Part shown: positions 18,608 through 28,930 of the stretch, one piece after another
Position numbering within the stretch: position 1 is the first letter of the stretch
How the letters are laid out: every line of letters starts with the position of its first letter
Assembly (NCBI GenBank): GCA_949284685.1
Contig: CASDWE010000002.1
Span: 384,476-448,475, forward strand
Reading direction: 5' to 3'
DNA: 64,000 nt
Source: an uncultured bacterium
GTDB lineage: Bacteria > Bacillota_I > Bacilli_A > RFN20 > CAG-826
Position numbers and translations under genes: made by a program
Notes under the pieces: model-generated
Databases searched by the model: none
The model's input: only the letters and a program-made list of their open reading frames with translations
What the model was told of the DNA's origin: nothing

Positions 18608-20764
18608 ATGAAAACAATATCAGTAACGAAGTTGCTCTTATTAGTAGCGTTTGCCTTTTCTATTGTGTCATCAGCGACAAGTTCAATTGTTAAATATGAT
18701 TCAATAGAAAGTGCTTATGCTTACAGTGGTGAGCAAGTTAGCGATTATCCTAATGGTTATTATGATGATTGTTTAAATTTGACAGGAGATGAACTTCGTA
18801 ACGAATTAGCGTCTTTTAATAATCCTCGTTCAAAAAGTTATGATTGGGGTAGATATGAAGATGCAGATGAAGCCAAAGGATATAATGATAAAGTAATTTG
18901 TTTATATAGCCGAGTGTTATTTGATAAGAGTGCTCATGCTGGCGGTAGTTATTCTTCTACAACATGGAATAGAGAACATATTTTTACACAAACTGCTTTT
19001 CCAAATTCTAAGACTGATAATCACAATATTTTTGCTTGCGAAGGTTATATTAACAATATTAGAGGAAGCAAACATTTTGGTGAAGTAGCACATACTTCAG
19101 CAAATCAAGTGAAAACTTATGGAGTAGCAAGAGATTGTTATACGGCAGGCAGTTATTTTGAACCATGTGATGATGCGAAAGGGGAAGTCGCTCGTGCTGT
19201 CATGTATTGCTGTATTTATTATGATTATGAAATTACTGATATTTTTGATAGTGTGGAAACATGTTTAGATTGGCATAATACATATTCAGTTACTGATCGT
19301 GATATTTTCCGTAATAACGCTGTTTATGAAAATCAGGGTAATCGAAATCCATTTGTGGATCATCCAGAATTTGCTAATTATATTTGGGGTGATGGCGATA
19401 GCATTATCATGCCTTCAAATTTATCATTACAAGTTGGTGAGCAATATCAATTAGATGCTTATGTGAATGGTTATCCAGATATTGATGTTAATTATTCTTC
19501 AAATAATAATGATGTAGTTACTGTCGATAGCGATGGTTTATTAACTGCGGTCAGTGAAGGAAATGCAGTCATAACCGCGCAATCATATTTTGGAAGTGAT
19601 TTATTAACAGCATCTTGTAATATTACAGTTAGCAAAGCCATTGTTTTAGAAAGCATTGCTATTTCTCCAAATTTTGAAACGATTAAAATTAATGAAACAT
19701 TGCAATTAAAAATTACTCCAACTCCTAGTAATGCGAGTAGCAGTGTTAAATATGAATCATCAAATCCAAGTGTTGCTAGTGTTAATGCTTCAGGTTTAGT
19801 TAGAGGTATTGGACAAGGAAGCGCCACTATTAAAGCAACATCTTTAATGGATAGCAATATTACTGCGACAGCGACAATTAATGTCGTAAGCAGTTCTGCT
19901 GTAAGTGGAAGTTTTGAAAAAGTTGATAGTCAATTAAATGATTATAATGGAACTTATTTAATCGTTTATGAATCTTCTAATAGTTTAGGTTATGTTTTTA
20001 ATCCAGGAGTGGATAATGTTAATTCATCTGGCAATTATGTTGAATTTTCTATTGATGATGGTGTTATAAGCGATACTGACGCGGCAAGTTATGCTGTTGA
20101 GATAAGTGGAACAAGTGGTGCATACAATATTTGTTATGATGGAACAAAATACATTTATAGTAGTAAAAACGATAATCGAATTGATGTTTCTTCCTCACCA
20201 GCACCTTCTAATTCAATTTCTTATGCTGGCAATTCAACTGATATTGTATCTTCAAGTGCTCATTTGCGTTTTAATAATGGTTGGTCTGGATTTAGATATT
20301 ACAAGTCAGCTAGTTATCAAAACCAATCTGCTATCCAATTATATAAATTAGTGGAACAATCTTATAGCGCTAGTGACTTCGCAACTGACTTTTTAAATGA
20401 TTTAGTTTGTGATCCAAGTGGTAATAGTGCACCAAGTAAAGAGGTTTGGAATAATTTAAGCAGTTTGTTTATGACGCTATCCGCGGAAGATAAACAATTA
20501 TTTAAAACCGCTGCTGGCAGTGGAAGTGATGATATTGCTTTATGTGTGGAAAGATATGATTATATTATTCAAAAATATGGTGCGAGCGAATATCCTGACT
20601 TCATGTCAAGAGGTGTTGATTTGTTATTAGCGCCATATTTATATAACAACATTAATGATACTCAAATCCTCATTTGTATGATATCATTAGTTATTGCAAG
20701 TAGTGTAACTGCTATTATCATAGTCGCAGTTATTCTTAAAAAGAAAAAACATAGTAATAAATAA
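18608..20764 (+). CDS. Secreted endonuclease I with Ig-like domains and C-terminal membrane anchor
   Basis: 718 aa. A signal peptide covers about 1-24. The endonuclease I (EndA/NucM/Bsn) domain spans about 50-260 and has the catalytic ββα-metal motif WNREHIF (120-126, His124), DNHNIF (137-142), the NNIRG segment (149-153) and RNPFVDHPEFA (246-256). Two bacterial Ig-like Big_2 domains follow (about 265-345 and 347-425), then a domain of about 150 residues, a helical stretch and a TM with a lysine-rich tail (about 688-718). It should be an extracellular nuclease tethered to the cell, probably for nutrient scavenging or biofilm DNA turnover (inference). RBS AAAGGAG precedes the ATG. Confidence 0.87.
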   Translation: MKTISVTKLLLLVAFAFSIVSSATSSIVKYDSIESAYAYSGEQVSDYPNGYYDDCLNLTGDELRNELASFNNPRSKSYDWGRYEDADEAKGYNDKVICLYSRVLFDKSAHAGGSYSSTTWNREHIFTQTAFPNSKTDNHNIFACEGYINNIRGSKHFGEVAHTSANQVKTYGVARDCYTAGSYFEPCDDAKGEVARAVMYCCIYYDYEITDIFDSVETCLDWHNTYSVTDRDIFRNNAVYENQGNRNPFVDHPEFANYIWGDGDSIIMPSNLSLQVGEQYQLDAYVNGYPDIDVNYSSNNNDVVTVDSDGLLTAVSEGNAVITAQSYFGSDLLTASCNITVSKAIVLESIAISPNFETIKINETLQLKITPTPSNASSSVKYESSNPSVASVNASGLVRGIGQGSATIKATSLMDSNITATATINVVSSSAVSGSFEKVDSQLNDYNGTYLIVYESSNSLGYVFNPGVDNVNSSGNYVEFSIDDGVISDTDAASYAVEISGTSGAYNICYDGTKYIYSSKNDNRIDVSSSPAPSNSISYAGNSTDIVSSSAHLRFNNGWSGFRYYKSASYQNQSAIQLYKLVEQSYSASDFATDFLNDLVCDPSGNSAPSKEVWNNLSSLFMTLSAEDKQLFKTAAGSGSDDIALCVERYDYIIQKYGASEYPDFMSRGVDLLLAPYLYNNINDTQILICMISLVIASSVTAIIIVAVILKKKKHSNK

Positions 20765-20780
20765 TAAAAGCGAGGTAAAT

Positions 20781-21737
20781 ATGTCAAATAAAAAATTGAT
20801 CACTTACAAAAATGATTTTAATGATTGGATTTTAGCAAAATATTCTCCAAGAGATTATACTTATGGTAGTAAAATTTATGTTGATGAAAATCAAAGTGTT
20901 TTAATTTGCGATGAAACAAATAAGATTATTAAAATTTTATCTAATGGTAATTATGTACTAGATGATGTGCTTATTGATTCAATTACAAGTTATAAAAAGA
21001 CAGATAATCCTCTCCCATTTTCCATTTATTTTATTAACAATTTAAATTCGACTTTTTCTGGATTATGGGGCAGCAAAGAAACAATTGATATAAACGATAT
21101 AAAACATAAAGAAGTTTTATTGCATTTAAGAACAAGAGGGCAATTTTCTTTTAAAATTAATGATTATCAAACATTTTTAAATTCTTTGTTAAATCGTTTT
21201 TTAAGTCAAGGTACAATTTTAAGACAATCTTTGACAATTTACGCTAATCGGGAAATTAATTTGTCTTTAAAAGATATTATTATCAAATATCTAACTGACA
21301 ATAATATTGTTTATCAAGATATTAAAAATCATATTAATGACATTACCGAATTATTAAAGACACATTATATCGAACATTTTAATAAAGTTGGTTTAGGATT
21401 AATAAATTATACAGTTTTAGAAATTAGAGCTTTAAAAGAAGACATTAATCAACTAAACAAATTAGAAAATGAAAATGTTGTTATTATAGATGATAATCCA
21501 AACATAAACGAATGCAAGCATTGTGGTGCTATTTTAAATGAAAACAATCCAAACTGCTTATATTGTTATAATCAAAATCCCTATTATATTCCAAATAATA
21601 ATTACAATACTAATCAAGGTCCAACACCAGTTAAAAAACAAAGAGAAGAAATGAATATGGCAATATTTATTATTCTTATTCTATTTTTCTGGCCAGGTGC
21701 GATTATTTATTGGTTGTATTGCAAAGGCGACATTTAA
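20781..21737 (+). CDS. SPFH-domain (YdjI/virion-core-like) protein with zinc ribbon and TM
   Basis: 318 aa. The N-terminal 225 residues resemble the SPFH-type domain of the YdjI family (start with the 'Y.YGSKIYVDENQSVL' pattern, then FSIYFIN and 'GLWGSKETIDI'). A linker leads to a zinc ribbon CKHCG...CLYC (about 247-265), an N/P-rich stretch and one C-terminal TM (about 293-312) ending in a short basic tail. SPFH proteins organise membrane microdomains; in relatives a zinc ribbon follows the domain. It lies 16 bp after the endonuclease gene, so they are probably co-transcribed. The client is unknown. Confidence 0.65.
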   Translation: MSNKKLITYKNDFNDWILAKYSPRDYTYGSKIYVDENQSVLICDETNKIIKILSNGNYVLDDVLIDSITSYKKTDNPLPFSIYFINNLNSTFSGLWGSKETIDINDIKHKEVLLHLRTRGQFSFKINDYQTFLNSLLNRFLSQGTILRQSLTIYANREINLSLKDIIIKYLTDNNIVYQDIKNHINDITELLKTHYIEHFNKVGLGLINYTVLEIRALKEDINQLNKLENENVVIIDDNPNINECKHCGAILNENNPNCLYCYNQNPYYIPNNNYNTNQGPTPVKKQREEMNMAIFIILILFFWPGAIIYWLYCKGDI

Positions 21738-21792
21738 TTTTATTAACTAGAACATAATGAAATATACATATTATTTTTAAGGAGCAACATTT

Positions 21793-24700
21793 ATGAAAGC
21801 AAGACATTTAGCTTTACTAAGTTTGTTAGTCATGACAATCGGGATTTGTGCAAATACAAATCCAGAAACACTTTCAAAAGAAGATGAACAAGTCATAGCA
21901 CAATTTAGCGATGATCCTAAAGGTGAATATTTAGGACCACGTTATGCCTCTGAAGAAGAGACAATTAACATTCCAGAAACTCTTACAATCCATTATCAAA
22001 TGGATCCACCAACATCATATGATACGAAAAGATTTTATGTTTGGGCTGGCGGTTTAGATGGTGTCGAATTAGAAGCTGATGGCGTTGATGATTTTGGAAT
22101 GTATATTACTCTTTATCCAAAAAGAGATTTTCCAAGTCATGATACTTTTTATTTTATTATCAAAGTAATGAATACTTGGGCAGGTCAATCGACAGATACC
22201 ACCATCGAATATGATAAATTTCCACCTGATGAAGAAGGCAATTTAGAAGTGTGGGCTATCGATGGAACGGGTGGTAGTATTGATGTATTTGCAACCCAAG
22301 AAGAAACTTTAGGTGATAAAGTAACATATGCTAAGTTTATTGATTGGAAAACAATCGAAGTAAGAGCAACTGGTCCTATTAGTGGTTATACAGTTTATGC
22401 TTTGACTCCCGGTTATTACAATCTAGGTTTAAATGAACAAAGTTCTCGTTATGAAAGTTATGCCATATTAAGCGCAACTGTCAGTGAACCAAGTTCGACA
22501 ATTACCATATCTTTCCAATACCATATGCCTCCGTCAGTGGTATATCAAGTTCGCTGTTCATTTGTCAATTATCCTGATCGACCAAAAACTCGACCAGTTG
22601 ATTATGATTTATTATATGGCGATGAAAGATTTGAAAAATATTACACCTACGATGGTCAATTAGGTGCAATTTATACAAAAGAGAAAACAACATTTAGACT
22701 TTGGTCACCAATGTCTGCACGTGTTGAATTAAGAATATATAGAACTGGTACACCTCGTTATTTAGATCCAACAGGTGGTTCTATGATTAATGACTCATAT
22801 AAATTATATCGTATGAATTATATGGCTGGTGGTGTTTGGTCGTGCGAAGTTGAAGGAGATTTAAACGGCCAATATTACACATATTATGTTTATAATAACC
22901 AAGGTCAAAATGAAGTCGTTGATCCATACGCTAAATCAGCAGGAATTAATGGCGAAAGAGGAATGATATTAGATTTTGATACGACCGATCCAGATGGATG
23001 GGATGAAGTTCCACTTGTTTGGGACGGTCAAGAAGGATTTGATATTAATGCTCCAAGTGACCTTGCGGTTTATGAAATTCATATTCGTGATTTAACAATG
23101 GATGATACTTGGAATGGAACATCCACTCCTGGAACATATCAAGCTTTTTATGAAGAAGGTACAACATATAGTGAAGATGGAATAACCGTAACTACCGGTT
23201 TTGATCATATTGAAGAATTAGGAGTTAATGCAATTCAAATTCTTCCAGTATTTGATCAATCTAATAATGAAGCTAATGTTTCATTTAACTGGGGCTATAA
23301 TCCATTAAATTATAATGTCGTGGAAGGTGGTTATTCATCTGATCCATACAATGGTGAAGTTCGTGTTAAAGAATTTAAAGAATTAATCAAAGCATACGCT
23401 CTTAATGATAACCATACTCGCGTCATTATGGATGTTGTTTATAACCATGTTAGCAGTGTAACATCTTCCAATTTCCAAAAGATTATGCCAGGCTATTATT
23501 TTAGAATGACAGAAGATGGATATTATAAAGATGGTGCTGGATGTGGAAATGAAGTGAAAACAGAATCCACGATGATGCGTAAATTCATCGTCGATAGTGT
23601 TGTATTTTGGGCAACAGAATATAAGATTAAAGGTTATAGATTTGATTTAATGGGTCTTATTGATACTGAAACGATGCGTGAAGTTAAAGACACTTTATAT
23701 AACATTGATAAAGACTTTGTTGTGTATGGTGAAGGATGGACAAGTGGTGGTTATGGTGGTGAAGAAGGCACTGTTGGAACCGATAATAGCCACGTTTATT
23801 CAGATTTATACGCTAGTGAAACATCACCTGGCCATTTAGGCGGATTTAATGACGCTGGAAGAAATGGCGTTAGAGGTGGTAATGATGGTGGTTGGGGAAC
23901 CAATAACGCTTATCCTAGTTGGGGATTCATTGCCCAAGGAAGAGATGGCAACAACGCTAATTATGTTGCTGATATGATTAAAGGTACTAATACATATGCT
24001 CCTGGTGCCAATCCATATCAAACAGTAAATTATGTTTCATGTCATGATAATTATGCTTTGTTTGATCAATTAAATTATACTCTTGCTGATTATACTGGCA
24101 CGACATCTCAAAACCCACCAGCTAGTCTTGAACCTAATCCATTAGATGTTACTTATGCATCTTTAGCAGCACATGCTAGTGTAGCGTTTTCACAAGGCAT
24201 CGCTTTTATTCAAGGTGGTGAAGAACTATTTAGAAGTAAAGAAGTTAATCCTGATAACGAATCATATGAAGTACGTCCTTACCCAGAATATCCAACTTAT
24301 TCTGAAGATCCAAGTGTTGTGACAGCCACTAGCGAAGTAACAATGTTTGGAAAAATTATTTCTCATAACTCTTATCGTAGTTCAGATGAAACTAATTCAT
24401 TTAAATACGATCGTAAAATAAATATTGAATATCAAGGACAAGATGTCAGTGTTTATGAAGTTTATCAAGGATTTGTAAGATTGTTCCAAGCAAGAAAACA
24501 ATTTACCGGTCATATGTCTTTCCCAAGTGCACCTGATCATATGTCAGCTTGGTATAATAACGATGATGAATCACAATCTAATGGTGCAACTATGATTGGC
24601 GTTTACTTCTATACAGGTGATGAGCCAAATACTGGTGATTGTTATTGGATTTTCTTTACTGGAAGAATTGCTGGTGATATTAGCTGGTCAGAAGTAGGGC

Positions 24701-24813
24701 AAGCACAATTAGTTTATAATTCCGCTCAAAACACAAGCGAGATGGATGGTATTACTTATGGTAATGGTCGAATTTCAATGGGTGCAAGACAATTCGCCAT
24801 ATTTAAGATGTAA
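21793..24813 (+). CDS. pulA: Extracellular type I pullulanase
   Basis: 1006 aa, exported by an N-terminal signal peptide (about 1-22). An N-terminal pullulanase-type starch-binding (PUD/CBM41-like) domain lies at about 55-165, a CBM48-like domain at about 285-385 and the GH13_14 catalytic barrel from about 415. Debranching-enzyme signature FNWGYNP with Asn499; catalytic Asp618 (GYRFDLMG), Glu647 (YGEGW) and transition-state Asp752 (SCHDN). It hydrolyses alpha-1,6 branches of pullulan, amylopectin or glycogen. First gene of a starch operon, with an AAGGAG site. There is no LPXTG or C-terminal TM, so it is secreted or held by its N-terminus. Confidence 0.93.
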   Translation: MKARHLALLSLLVMTIGICANTNPETLSKEDEQVIAQFSDDPKGEYLGPRYASEEETINIPETLTIHYQMDPPTSYDTKRFYVWAGGLDGVELEADGVDDFGMYITLYPKRDFPSHDTFYFIIKVMNTWAGQSTDTTIEYDKFPPDEEGNLEVWAIDGTGGSIDVFATQEETLGDKVTYAKFIDWKTIEVRATGPISGYTVYALTPGYYNLGLNEQSSRYESYAILSATVSEPSSTITISFQYHMPPSVVYQVRCSFVNYPDRPKTRPVDYDLLYGDERFEKYYTYDGQLGAIYTKEKTTFRLWSPMSARVELRIYRTGTPRYLDPTGGSMINDSYKLYRMNYMAGGVWSCEVEGDLNGQYYTYYVYNNQGQNEVVDPYAKSAGINGERGMILDFDTTDPDGWDEVPLVWDGQEGFDINAPSDLAVYEIHIRDLTMDDTWNGTSTPGTYQAFYEEGTTYSEDGITVTTGFDHIEELGVNAIQILPVFDQSNNEANVSFNWGYNPLNYNVVEGGYSSDPYNGEVRVKEFKELIKAYALNDNHTRVIMDVVYNHVSSVTSSNFQKIMPGYYFRMTEDGYYKDGAGCGNEVKTESTMMRKFIVDSVVFWATEYKIKGYRFDLMGLIDTETMREVKDTLYNIDKDFVVYGEGWTSGGYGGEEGTVGTDNSHVYSDLYASETSPGHLGGFNDAGRNGVRGGNDGGWGTNNAYPSWGFIAQGRDGNNANYVADMIKGTNTYAPGANPYQTVNYVSCHDNYALFDQLNYTLADYTGTTSQNPPASLEPNPLDVTYASLAAHASVAFSQGIAFIQGGEELFRSKEVNPDNESYEVRPYPEYPTYSEDPSVVTATSEVTMFGKIISHNSYRSSDETNSFKYDRKINIEYQGQDVSVYEVYQGFVRLFQARKQFTGHMSFPSAPDHMSAWYNNDDESQSNGATMIGVYFYTGDEPNTGDCYWIFFTGRIAGDISWSEVGQAQLVYNSAQNTSEMDGITYGNGRISMGARQFAIFKM

Positions 24814-24832
24814 GTGAAAGGAGTGAATAATT

Positions 24833-25267
24833 ATGAAGAAAAATAAATTATTATTAGCATTACTTCCTTTAACATTGTTGGTTTCAAGTTGTGTAAATAA
24901 TGATGTTACATCCACTAGTCAAATAACTACTAGTGGTAGCACAAACACTTCTCAAACAACAAGTACAACTACTTCAACAACTAACGTTATAATTCAAGAT
25001 ATAACAATTTATTATTATGCTAGTATTTATGAAAGTTATGCTGGTGAAACATATTATTCTGGTAAAGGTAAAACCAATGAATTAATTACAGATAAACCAG
25101 CTGATCCAGTGTCAAAATACGAAGAATTTAATACTTTTATTGGTTGGTCAACAAAACCATTAATAGTGACAGAAGATGATTTATGGGATTTTGAAAATGA
25201 TTTAATTCCTCCTAATATTTATCCTCCTGTCTTAACTTTATATGGCATTTGGGATTATGTTGAATAA
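24833..25267 (+). CDS. Small lipoprotein with InlB-type (Listeria-Bacteroides) repeat
   Basis: 144 aa. The lipoprotein signal ends in the lipobox VSSC (Cys20). A T/S-rich linker follows, then a single InlB B-repeat-like beta domain ending 'FIGWSTKP...LTLYGIWDYVE'. It sits between pullulanase and alpha-amylase with an AAAGGAG site and 19-bp gaps, so it is a co-transcribed surface component of the starch system. It may be a scaffold or binding protein; no catalytic feature is visible. Confidence 0.7.
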   Translation: MKKNKLLLALLPLTLLVSSCVNNDVTSTSQITTSGSTNTSQTTSTTTSTTNVIIQDITIYYYASIYESYAGETYYSGKGKTNELITDKPADPVSKYEEFNTFIGWSTKPLIVTEDDLWDFENDLIPPNIYPPVLTLYGIWDYVE

Positions 25268-25276
25268 GGAGTCTAT

Positions 25277-27778
25277 ATGAAAAAACAATATTTATTAATA
25301 TCATTATTAATGTTGACCCTAACAGTTACTAGTTGTACGCCAGATAATCCAACATCTTCCACGACAAGTGGAACGACAACTAGCGTTATTACAAGCACAA
25401 CATCTGAATCGCCAATTTCCACCACAATGGTGGATGATTATGATGTTTGGACTGATACTTGGTCAGAACCAGGTCATTTATATATTCACTATCGAAGAGA
25501 TAATGCAACGATGGAGGAATATAATAACTATGCAATTTGGCTTTGGCAAAACGCCCCAATTGATTCAGAAGGAACACTTTGGGGTGCTTCCAATCAAACT
25601 GTTCAAGATGTCTTTTATGAAATGTCTACTTCGTGGATGAATGATATTGGAGGAAGTGGACAATCTATCGACCAAAGTGGTCGCGTTATGGATATTGATT
25701 TAAATCGCACTGATTTATTAGGTGGAAGAACTGGTGAACCAGTTTCTTTATCAGGTGCGACAAGATTAGGTTTTTTAATTATCGATCAAAATAGTATGGG
25801 TGGTGGAAGCCATTGGACAAGTGATGGCGGTTCAAATACCTATATTACTGATTTTGATGTTGAACTAGCTAAAAAAGGATATGTTCACATTTATTGTATT
25901 CAAGGAATGGTAAAACAATTTACTTTCACTTATAGTGATGAAGCTACCACTAATCCGATAGTAACAGATACAACTGGTCAATATCGAAGTGAAACAAATG
26001 TGGATTCTTCTTCTAGTATTTATGGTGTTTCTTCTACCGCTGATTCGTTTGAATCATTAGGTGTTGGATATCAAATTTTTGTTGCGTCATTTAAAGATAG
26101 CAATGGTGATGGTTTAGGAGATATTCGAGGAATTATTAATTCATTAGATTATTTAGAAGATTTAGGTGTTCAAGTTTTATGGCTAACGCCAATTCAAGCT
26201 AGCGAATCTTATCATGGCTATGATATTACCGATTTTTATGAAGTAGATTCTAAATTTGGCACAATTAATGATTATCGTGAATTAATTTATAAAGCACATC
26301 AAAAAGGAATGAAAGTTTTGATGGACTTAGTTATAAACCACACTTCTAAAAACAATGTTTGGTTTGAAAAATCTCAACTTGGAGAAGTTGGTCATGATGA
26401 ATTTGGTAATGAAATTAATTATCGTGACATGTATCATTGGAAATTTGAAGGCGATAAAGTTTGGTTATATCAAAATGGCAATTATGTTCAAGTAAATGTT
26501 GAAGATCATCCAGATTGGTATAAAGATGGTGAATCTAAATATTATTATTATGGTAAGTTTGGTTCCGATATGGCGGAATTAAATTATGATTGTCAATCAA
26601 CAAGAGATTTAGTTATTAACATGGCTTTGTATTGGCTAGGTTTTGGACTAGATGGTTTTAGATTAGACGCTGTTAAACATATTTACATGCGTGATGAGGT
26701 TGATGATTTTGCTGGTGATATTATTATTTCTGATACTGGTGAAAGAACATATTATGATGAAGAAAAAATGGAACAAGTCACTGTTGATTTCGACTATTCT
26801 AGCGATTTAACTAAAAATGTTAATTTCTGGAAAGAATTTGCTAATAGATTAAAAGCTATTTATCCAGAATGTTTCTTAGTTGGTGAAAACTTTGATGGTT
26901 GGGGCAAAAGAATTGCACCATATTATCAAGCTTTAGATTCCCAATTTGATTTTGGTTTATATTATCATAATCGTGAATGGCTATATGATGGTGGTGGTGC
27001 TGGCACTATTACTGCTTCACAAGCATCTAGTTTACATCAAGCTGAAACATATGATTGTTTTACCACTAGCAGCAATATTCAATTAGACGGTACTTCAACT
27101 ATCGTTCCTGGTGGAAAAAGAGGTGATTTTATTAATTCACCATTTACTTCTAATCACGATACAGCTAGATTGATAAATCAAATGTCAAATACGACGAATG
27201 TGACTGGCACTACCGAACAAATTCAAAGAGCAAGAGTAGGTGCAGCCTCAACAATATTAACTCCTGGAATTTCTTGGATTTATTATGGTGATGAATTAGG
27301 AATGTCTGGTAATACTAATAAGCATATTGAAATGTATGGTAATGAAAATAATGAAGACTTATGGTATCGTCAGCCATTTAAATGGGGAGATGATACGACA
27401 GCAGATTATTCATTTAATAGTTATGATGTTGAATGGGACTCTTATAACAGCACTATTAAATCCGCAAACGAACAAAGTGCAAGCGATACGGATAATGATA
27501 TGCTTGATTTCTTCAAACAATTAACAACCATTAAGAAAATGTATGGTAAAAATGCTAAATTCAATGGTTATGAATTTAATGATTGTGCTGATATTTATCA
27601 TTTTGTTGTCACATCCAATAATGGTTCATTTGCCGTTTATATTAATACTGGTAAGAGCAATATGACTGCTACTATTAATGTTGAAGGTGGTACACCTTAT
27701 GCTTTAAATGGTGCGAATGTTTCACAAAACGAATGCATTGTTCCGCCTTATGGTGTGTTAGTGCTTCATACAAACTAA
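25277..27778 (+). CDS. Surface alpha-amylase lipoprotein (GH13)
   Basis: 833 aa. Lipoprotein signal with lipobox TSC, T/S linker, an N-terminal pullulanase-associated starch-binding domain (about 55-230, starting with the pattern HLYIHYRRDN...YAIWLW) and a GH13 catalytic domain from about 265. Conserved regions: DLVINHT, catalytic nucleophile Asp464 (GFRLDAVKH), acid/base Glu537 (VGENFDG) and Asp628 (SNHDTARL). The product should cleave alpha-1,4 bonds of starch at the cell surface, working with the upstream pullulanase and the downstream starch-binding protein. Neopullulanase or cyclomaltodextrinase activity is possible within this family. Confidence 0.88.
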   Translation: MKKQYLLISLLMLTLTVTSCTPDNPTSSTTSGTTTSVITSTTSESPISTTMVDDYDVWTDTWSEPGHLYIHYRRDNATMEEYNNYAIWLWQNAPIDSEGTLWGASNQTVQDVFYEMSTSWMNDIGGSGQSIDQSGRVMDIDLNRTDLLGGRTGEPVSLSGATRLGFLIIDQNSMGGGSHWTSDGGSNTYITDFDVELAKKGYVHIYCIQGMVKQFTFTYSDEATTNPIVTDTTGQYRSETNVDSSSSIYGVSSTADSFESLGVGYQIFVASFKDSNGDGLGDIRGIINSLDYLEDLGVQVLWLTPIQASESYHGYDITDFYEVDSKFGTINDYRELIYKAHQKGMKVLMDLVINHTSKNNVWFEKSQLGEVGHDEFGNEINYRDMYHWKFEGDKVWLYQNGNYVQVNVEDHPDWYKDGESKYYYYGKFGSDMAELNYDCQSTRDLVINMALYWLGFGLDGFRLDAVKHIYMRDEVDDFAGDIIISDTGERTYYDEEKMEQVTVDFDYSSDLTKNVNFWKEFANRLKAIYPECFLVGENFDGWGKRIAPYYQALDSQFDFGLYYHNREWLYDGGGAGTITASQASSLHQAETYDCFTTSSNIQLDGTSTIVPGGKRGDFINSPFTSNHDTARLINQMSNTTNVTGTTEQIQRARVGAASTILTPGISWIYYGDELGMSGNTNKHIEMYGNENNEDLWYRQPFKWGDDTTADYSFNSYDVEWDSYNSTIKSANEQSASDTDNDMLDFFKQLTTIKKMYGKNAKFNGYEFNDCADIYHFVVTSNNGSFAVYINTGKSNMTATINVEGGTPYALNGANVSQNECIVPPYGVLVLHTN

Positions 27779-27793
27779 AGGAGGACAAAAGAT

Positions 27794-28582
27794 ATGAAAA
27801 AAAGTTTATTATTACTTGCTTTAATTCCTCTTGTTTCTTTATCGTTAGTTGATAAAAATATGCCAATAGTTGAAAGCGTTGTTAACGCTAGTGAAACTAT
27901 CAGCGTGAATCTAGTTTTAACTAAAAATGGTTTATATAATGGAAAACAAGGTCAAAATAATGATGAATTGTTTTTAGAAAATGTTATTACATTTACTGGT
28001 GAAGTTGGTGATGCACTTCCTGATGAAAGTGTTGTCACTAGTACAGTTAATGATGTTGTTTTCACAAACTGGATTTATTATGATGGCAATGGTAAACCTG
28101 AAGTAGCGGATACTTTAACCGCTGATTTAAATAATCAAATTTTATATGCGTTCTTTGATTATGAAGGTGAATATGGTGGAGGTTCTTCAACTGGCGAAAC
28201 AACCACTATTTATTTCCAAGATGCTTCTTGGTGGAATAAATATGCTTCTCAAACATCAATTTATCTTTGGAATGCAAATAATACTGACGTTATAAATGCT
28301 GCATTCCCTGGACAAGGCATGACGCATGTTAAATTTGTTCCTACTGAAAGTGAATCAGTTGGATATAATTATTGGTCCTTTGAGGTTGATTTAGGATTAT
28401 ACACACATGTTATATTTACAAGAACAGACACTAATGACGCTACATCTTATGCTGATGCAAAAACTATTGATATTGAATTATCAAGCCGTGGCACTAATAA
28501 CATGTATTCAATAGTCGACAGTCAAGAACTATTTGGTGATCCTGGTGTCAGTGGTATTTGGACAACATATACAGGTGAATAA
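27794..28582 (+). CDS. Secreted starch-binding protein (CBM26-like) with InlB-type repeat
   Basis: 262 aa. Signal peptide about 1-20; an InlB-like beta domain at about 35-120 (VVFTNWIYYDGNGKPE...QILYAFFDYEGEY); then a carbohydrate-binding module resembling CBM26 at about 135-262 (TIYFQDASWW, IYLWNAN, AAFPGQGMTHV, HVIFTRTD). No catalytic residues are visible. It follows the amylase by 15 bp behind AAAGGAGG, and a hairpin terminator lies downstream, so it ends the starch operon. Role: binding starch at the cell surface. Confidence 0.72.
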   Translation: MKKSLLLLALIPLVSLSLVDKNMPIVESVVNASETISVNLVLTKNGLYNGKQGQNNDELFLENVITFTGEVGDALPDESVVTSTVNDVVFTNWIYYDGNGKPEVADTLTADLNNQILYAFFDYEGEYGGGSSTGETTTIYFQDASWWNKYASQTSIYLWNANNTDVINAAFPGQGMTHVKFVPTESESVGYNYWSFEVDLGLYTHVIFTRTDTNDATSYADAKTIDIELSSRGTNNMYSIVDSQELFGDPGVSGIWTTYTGE

Positions 28583-28930
28583 AAATAAATAAGTGGATGA
28601 CTTTTAAACTTTACTAGAGTCAAATTATGTAATTTAAGGTGATATATCTATTAGATATATCATCTTTTACTTTCTAGAATTTAATATAGTTAAATAATAA
28701 AATAATCATATAGTGTTTGGCTGATGTTATCTTACGACTAATCTATAGTGCAAGTTTATAATAATCGCATTTAATTACATTTTAATTATGGTTTTAATAT
28801 AGAAAACATTATTTTATGGCTGATTTAATTTGTTATACAAGCCAAAAATGTTTTTTATGTTATCAAAATAAAGCAAACTAAATTGAAAGAATTATGAGTA
28901 ATTGATAAACTAAATAAGGGAGAAATTAAA
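28583..28930. other. Intergenic gap of about 350 bp
   Basis: Contains the terminator at 28636-28668. The remaining A+T-rich sequence holds no gene I can support. A 21-codon frame starting at 28816 has no ribosome binding site. The flavodoxin gene has a GGGAGA site just before its ATG, and its promoter must lie in this gap. Confidence 0.6.
28636..28668 (+). terminator. Terminator of the starch operon
   Basis: TGATATATCT (640-649 of kb 28) and AGATATATCA (653-662) form a 10-bp stem with a 3-nt loop. The sequence continues with TCTTTT. It lies about 55 bp after the stop of the last starch gene. Confidence 0.7.

Noticed and set aside
28816..28881. 21-codon Cys-containing ORF in the gap after the starch operon
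   Set aside because: No ribosome binding site and no recognisable motif; chance in A+T-rich DNA.
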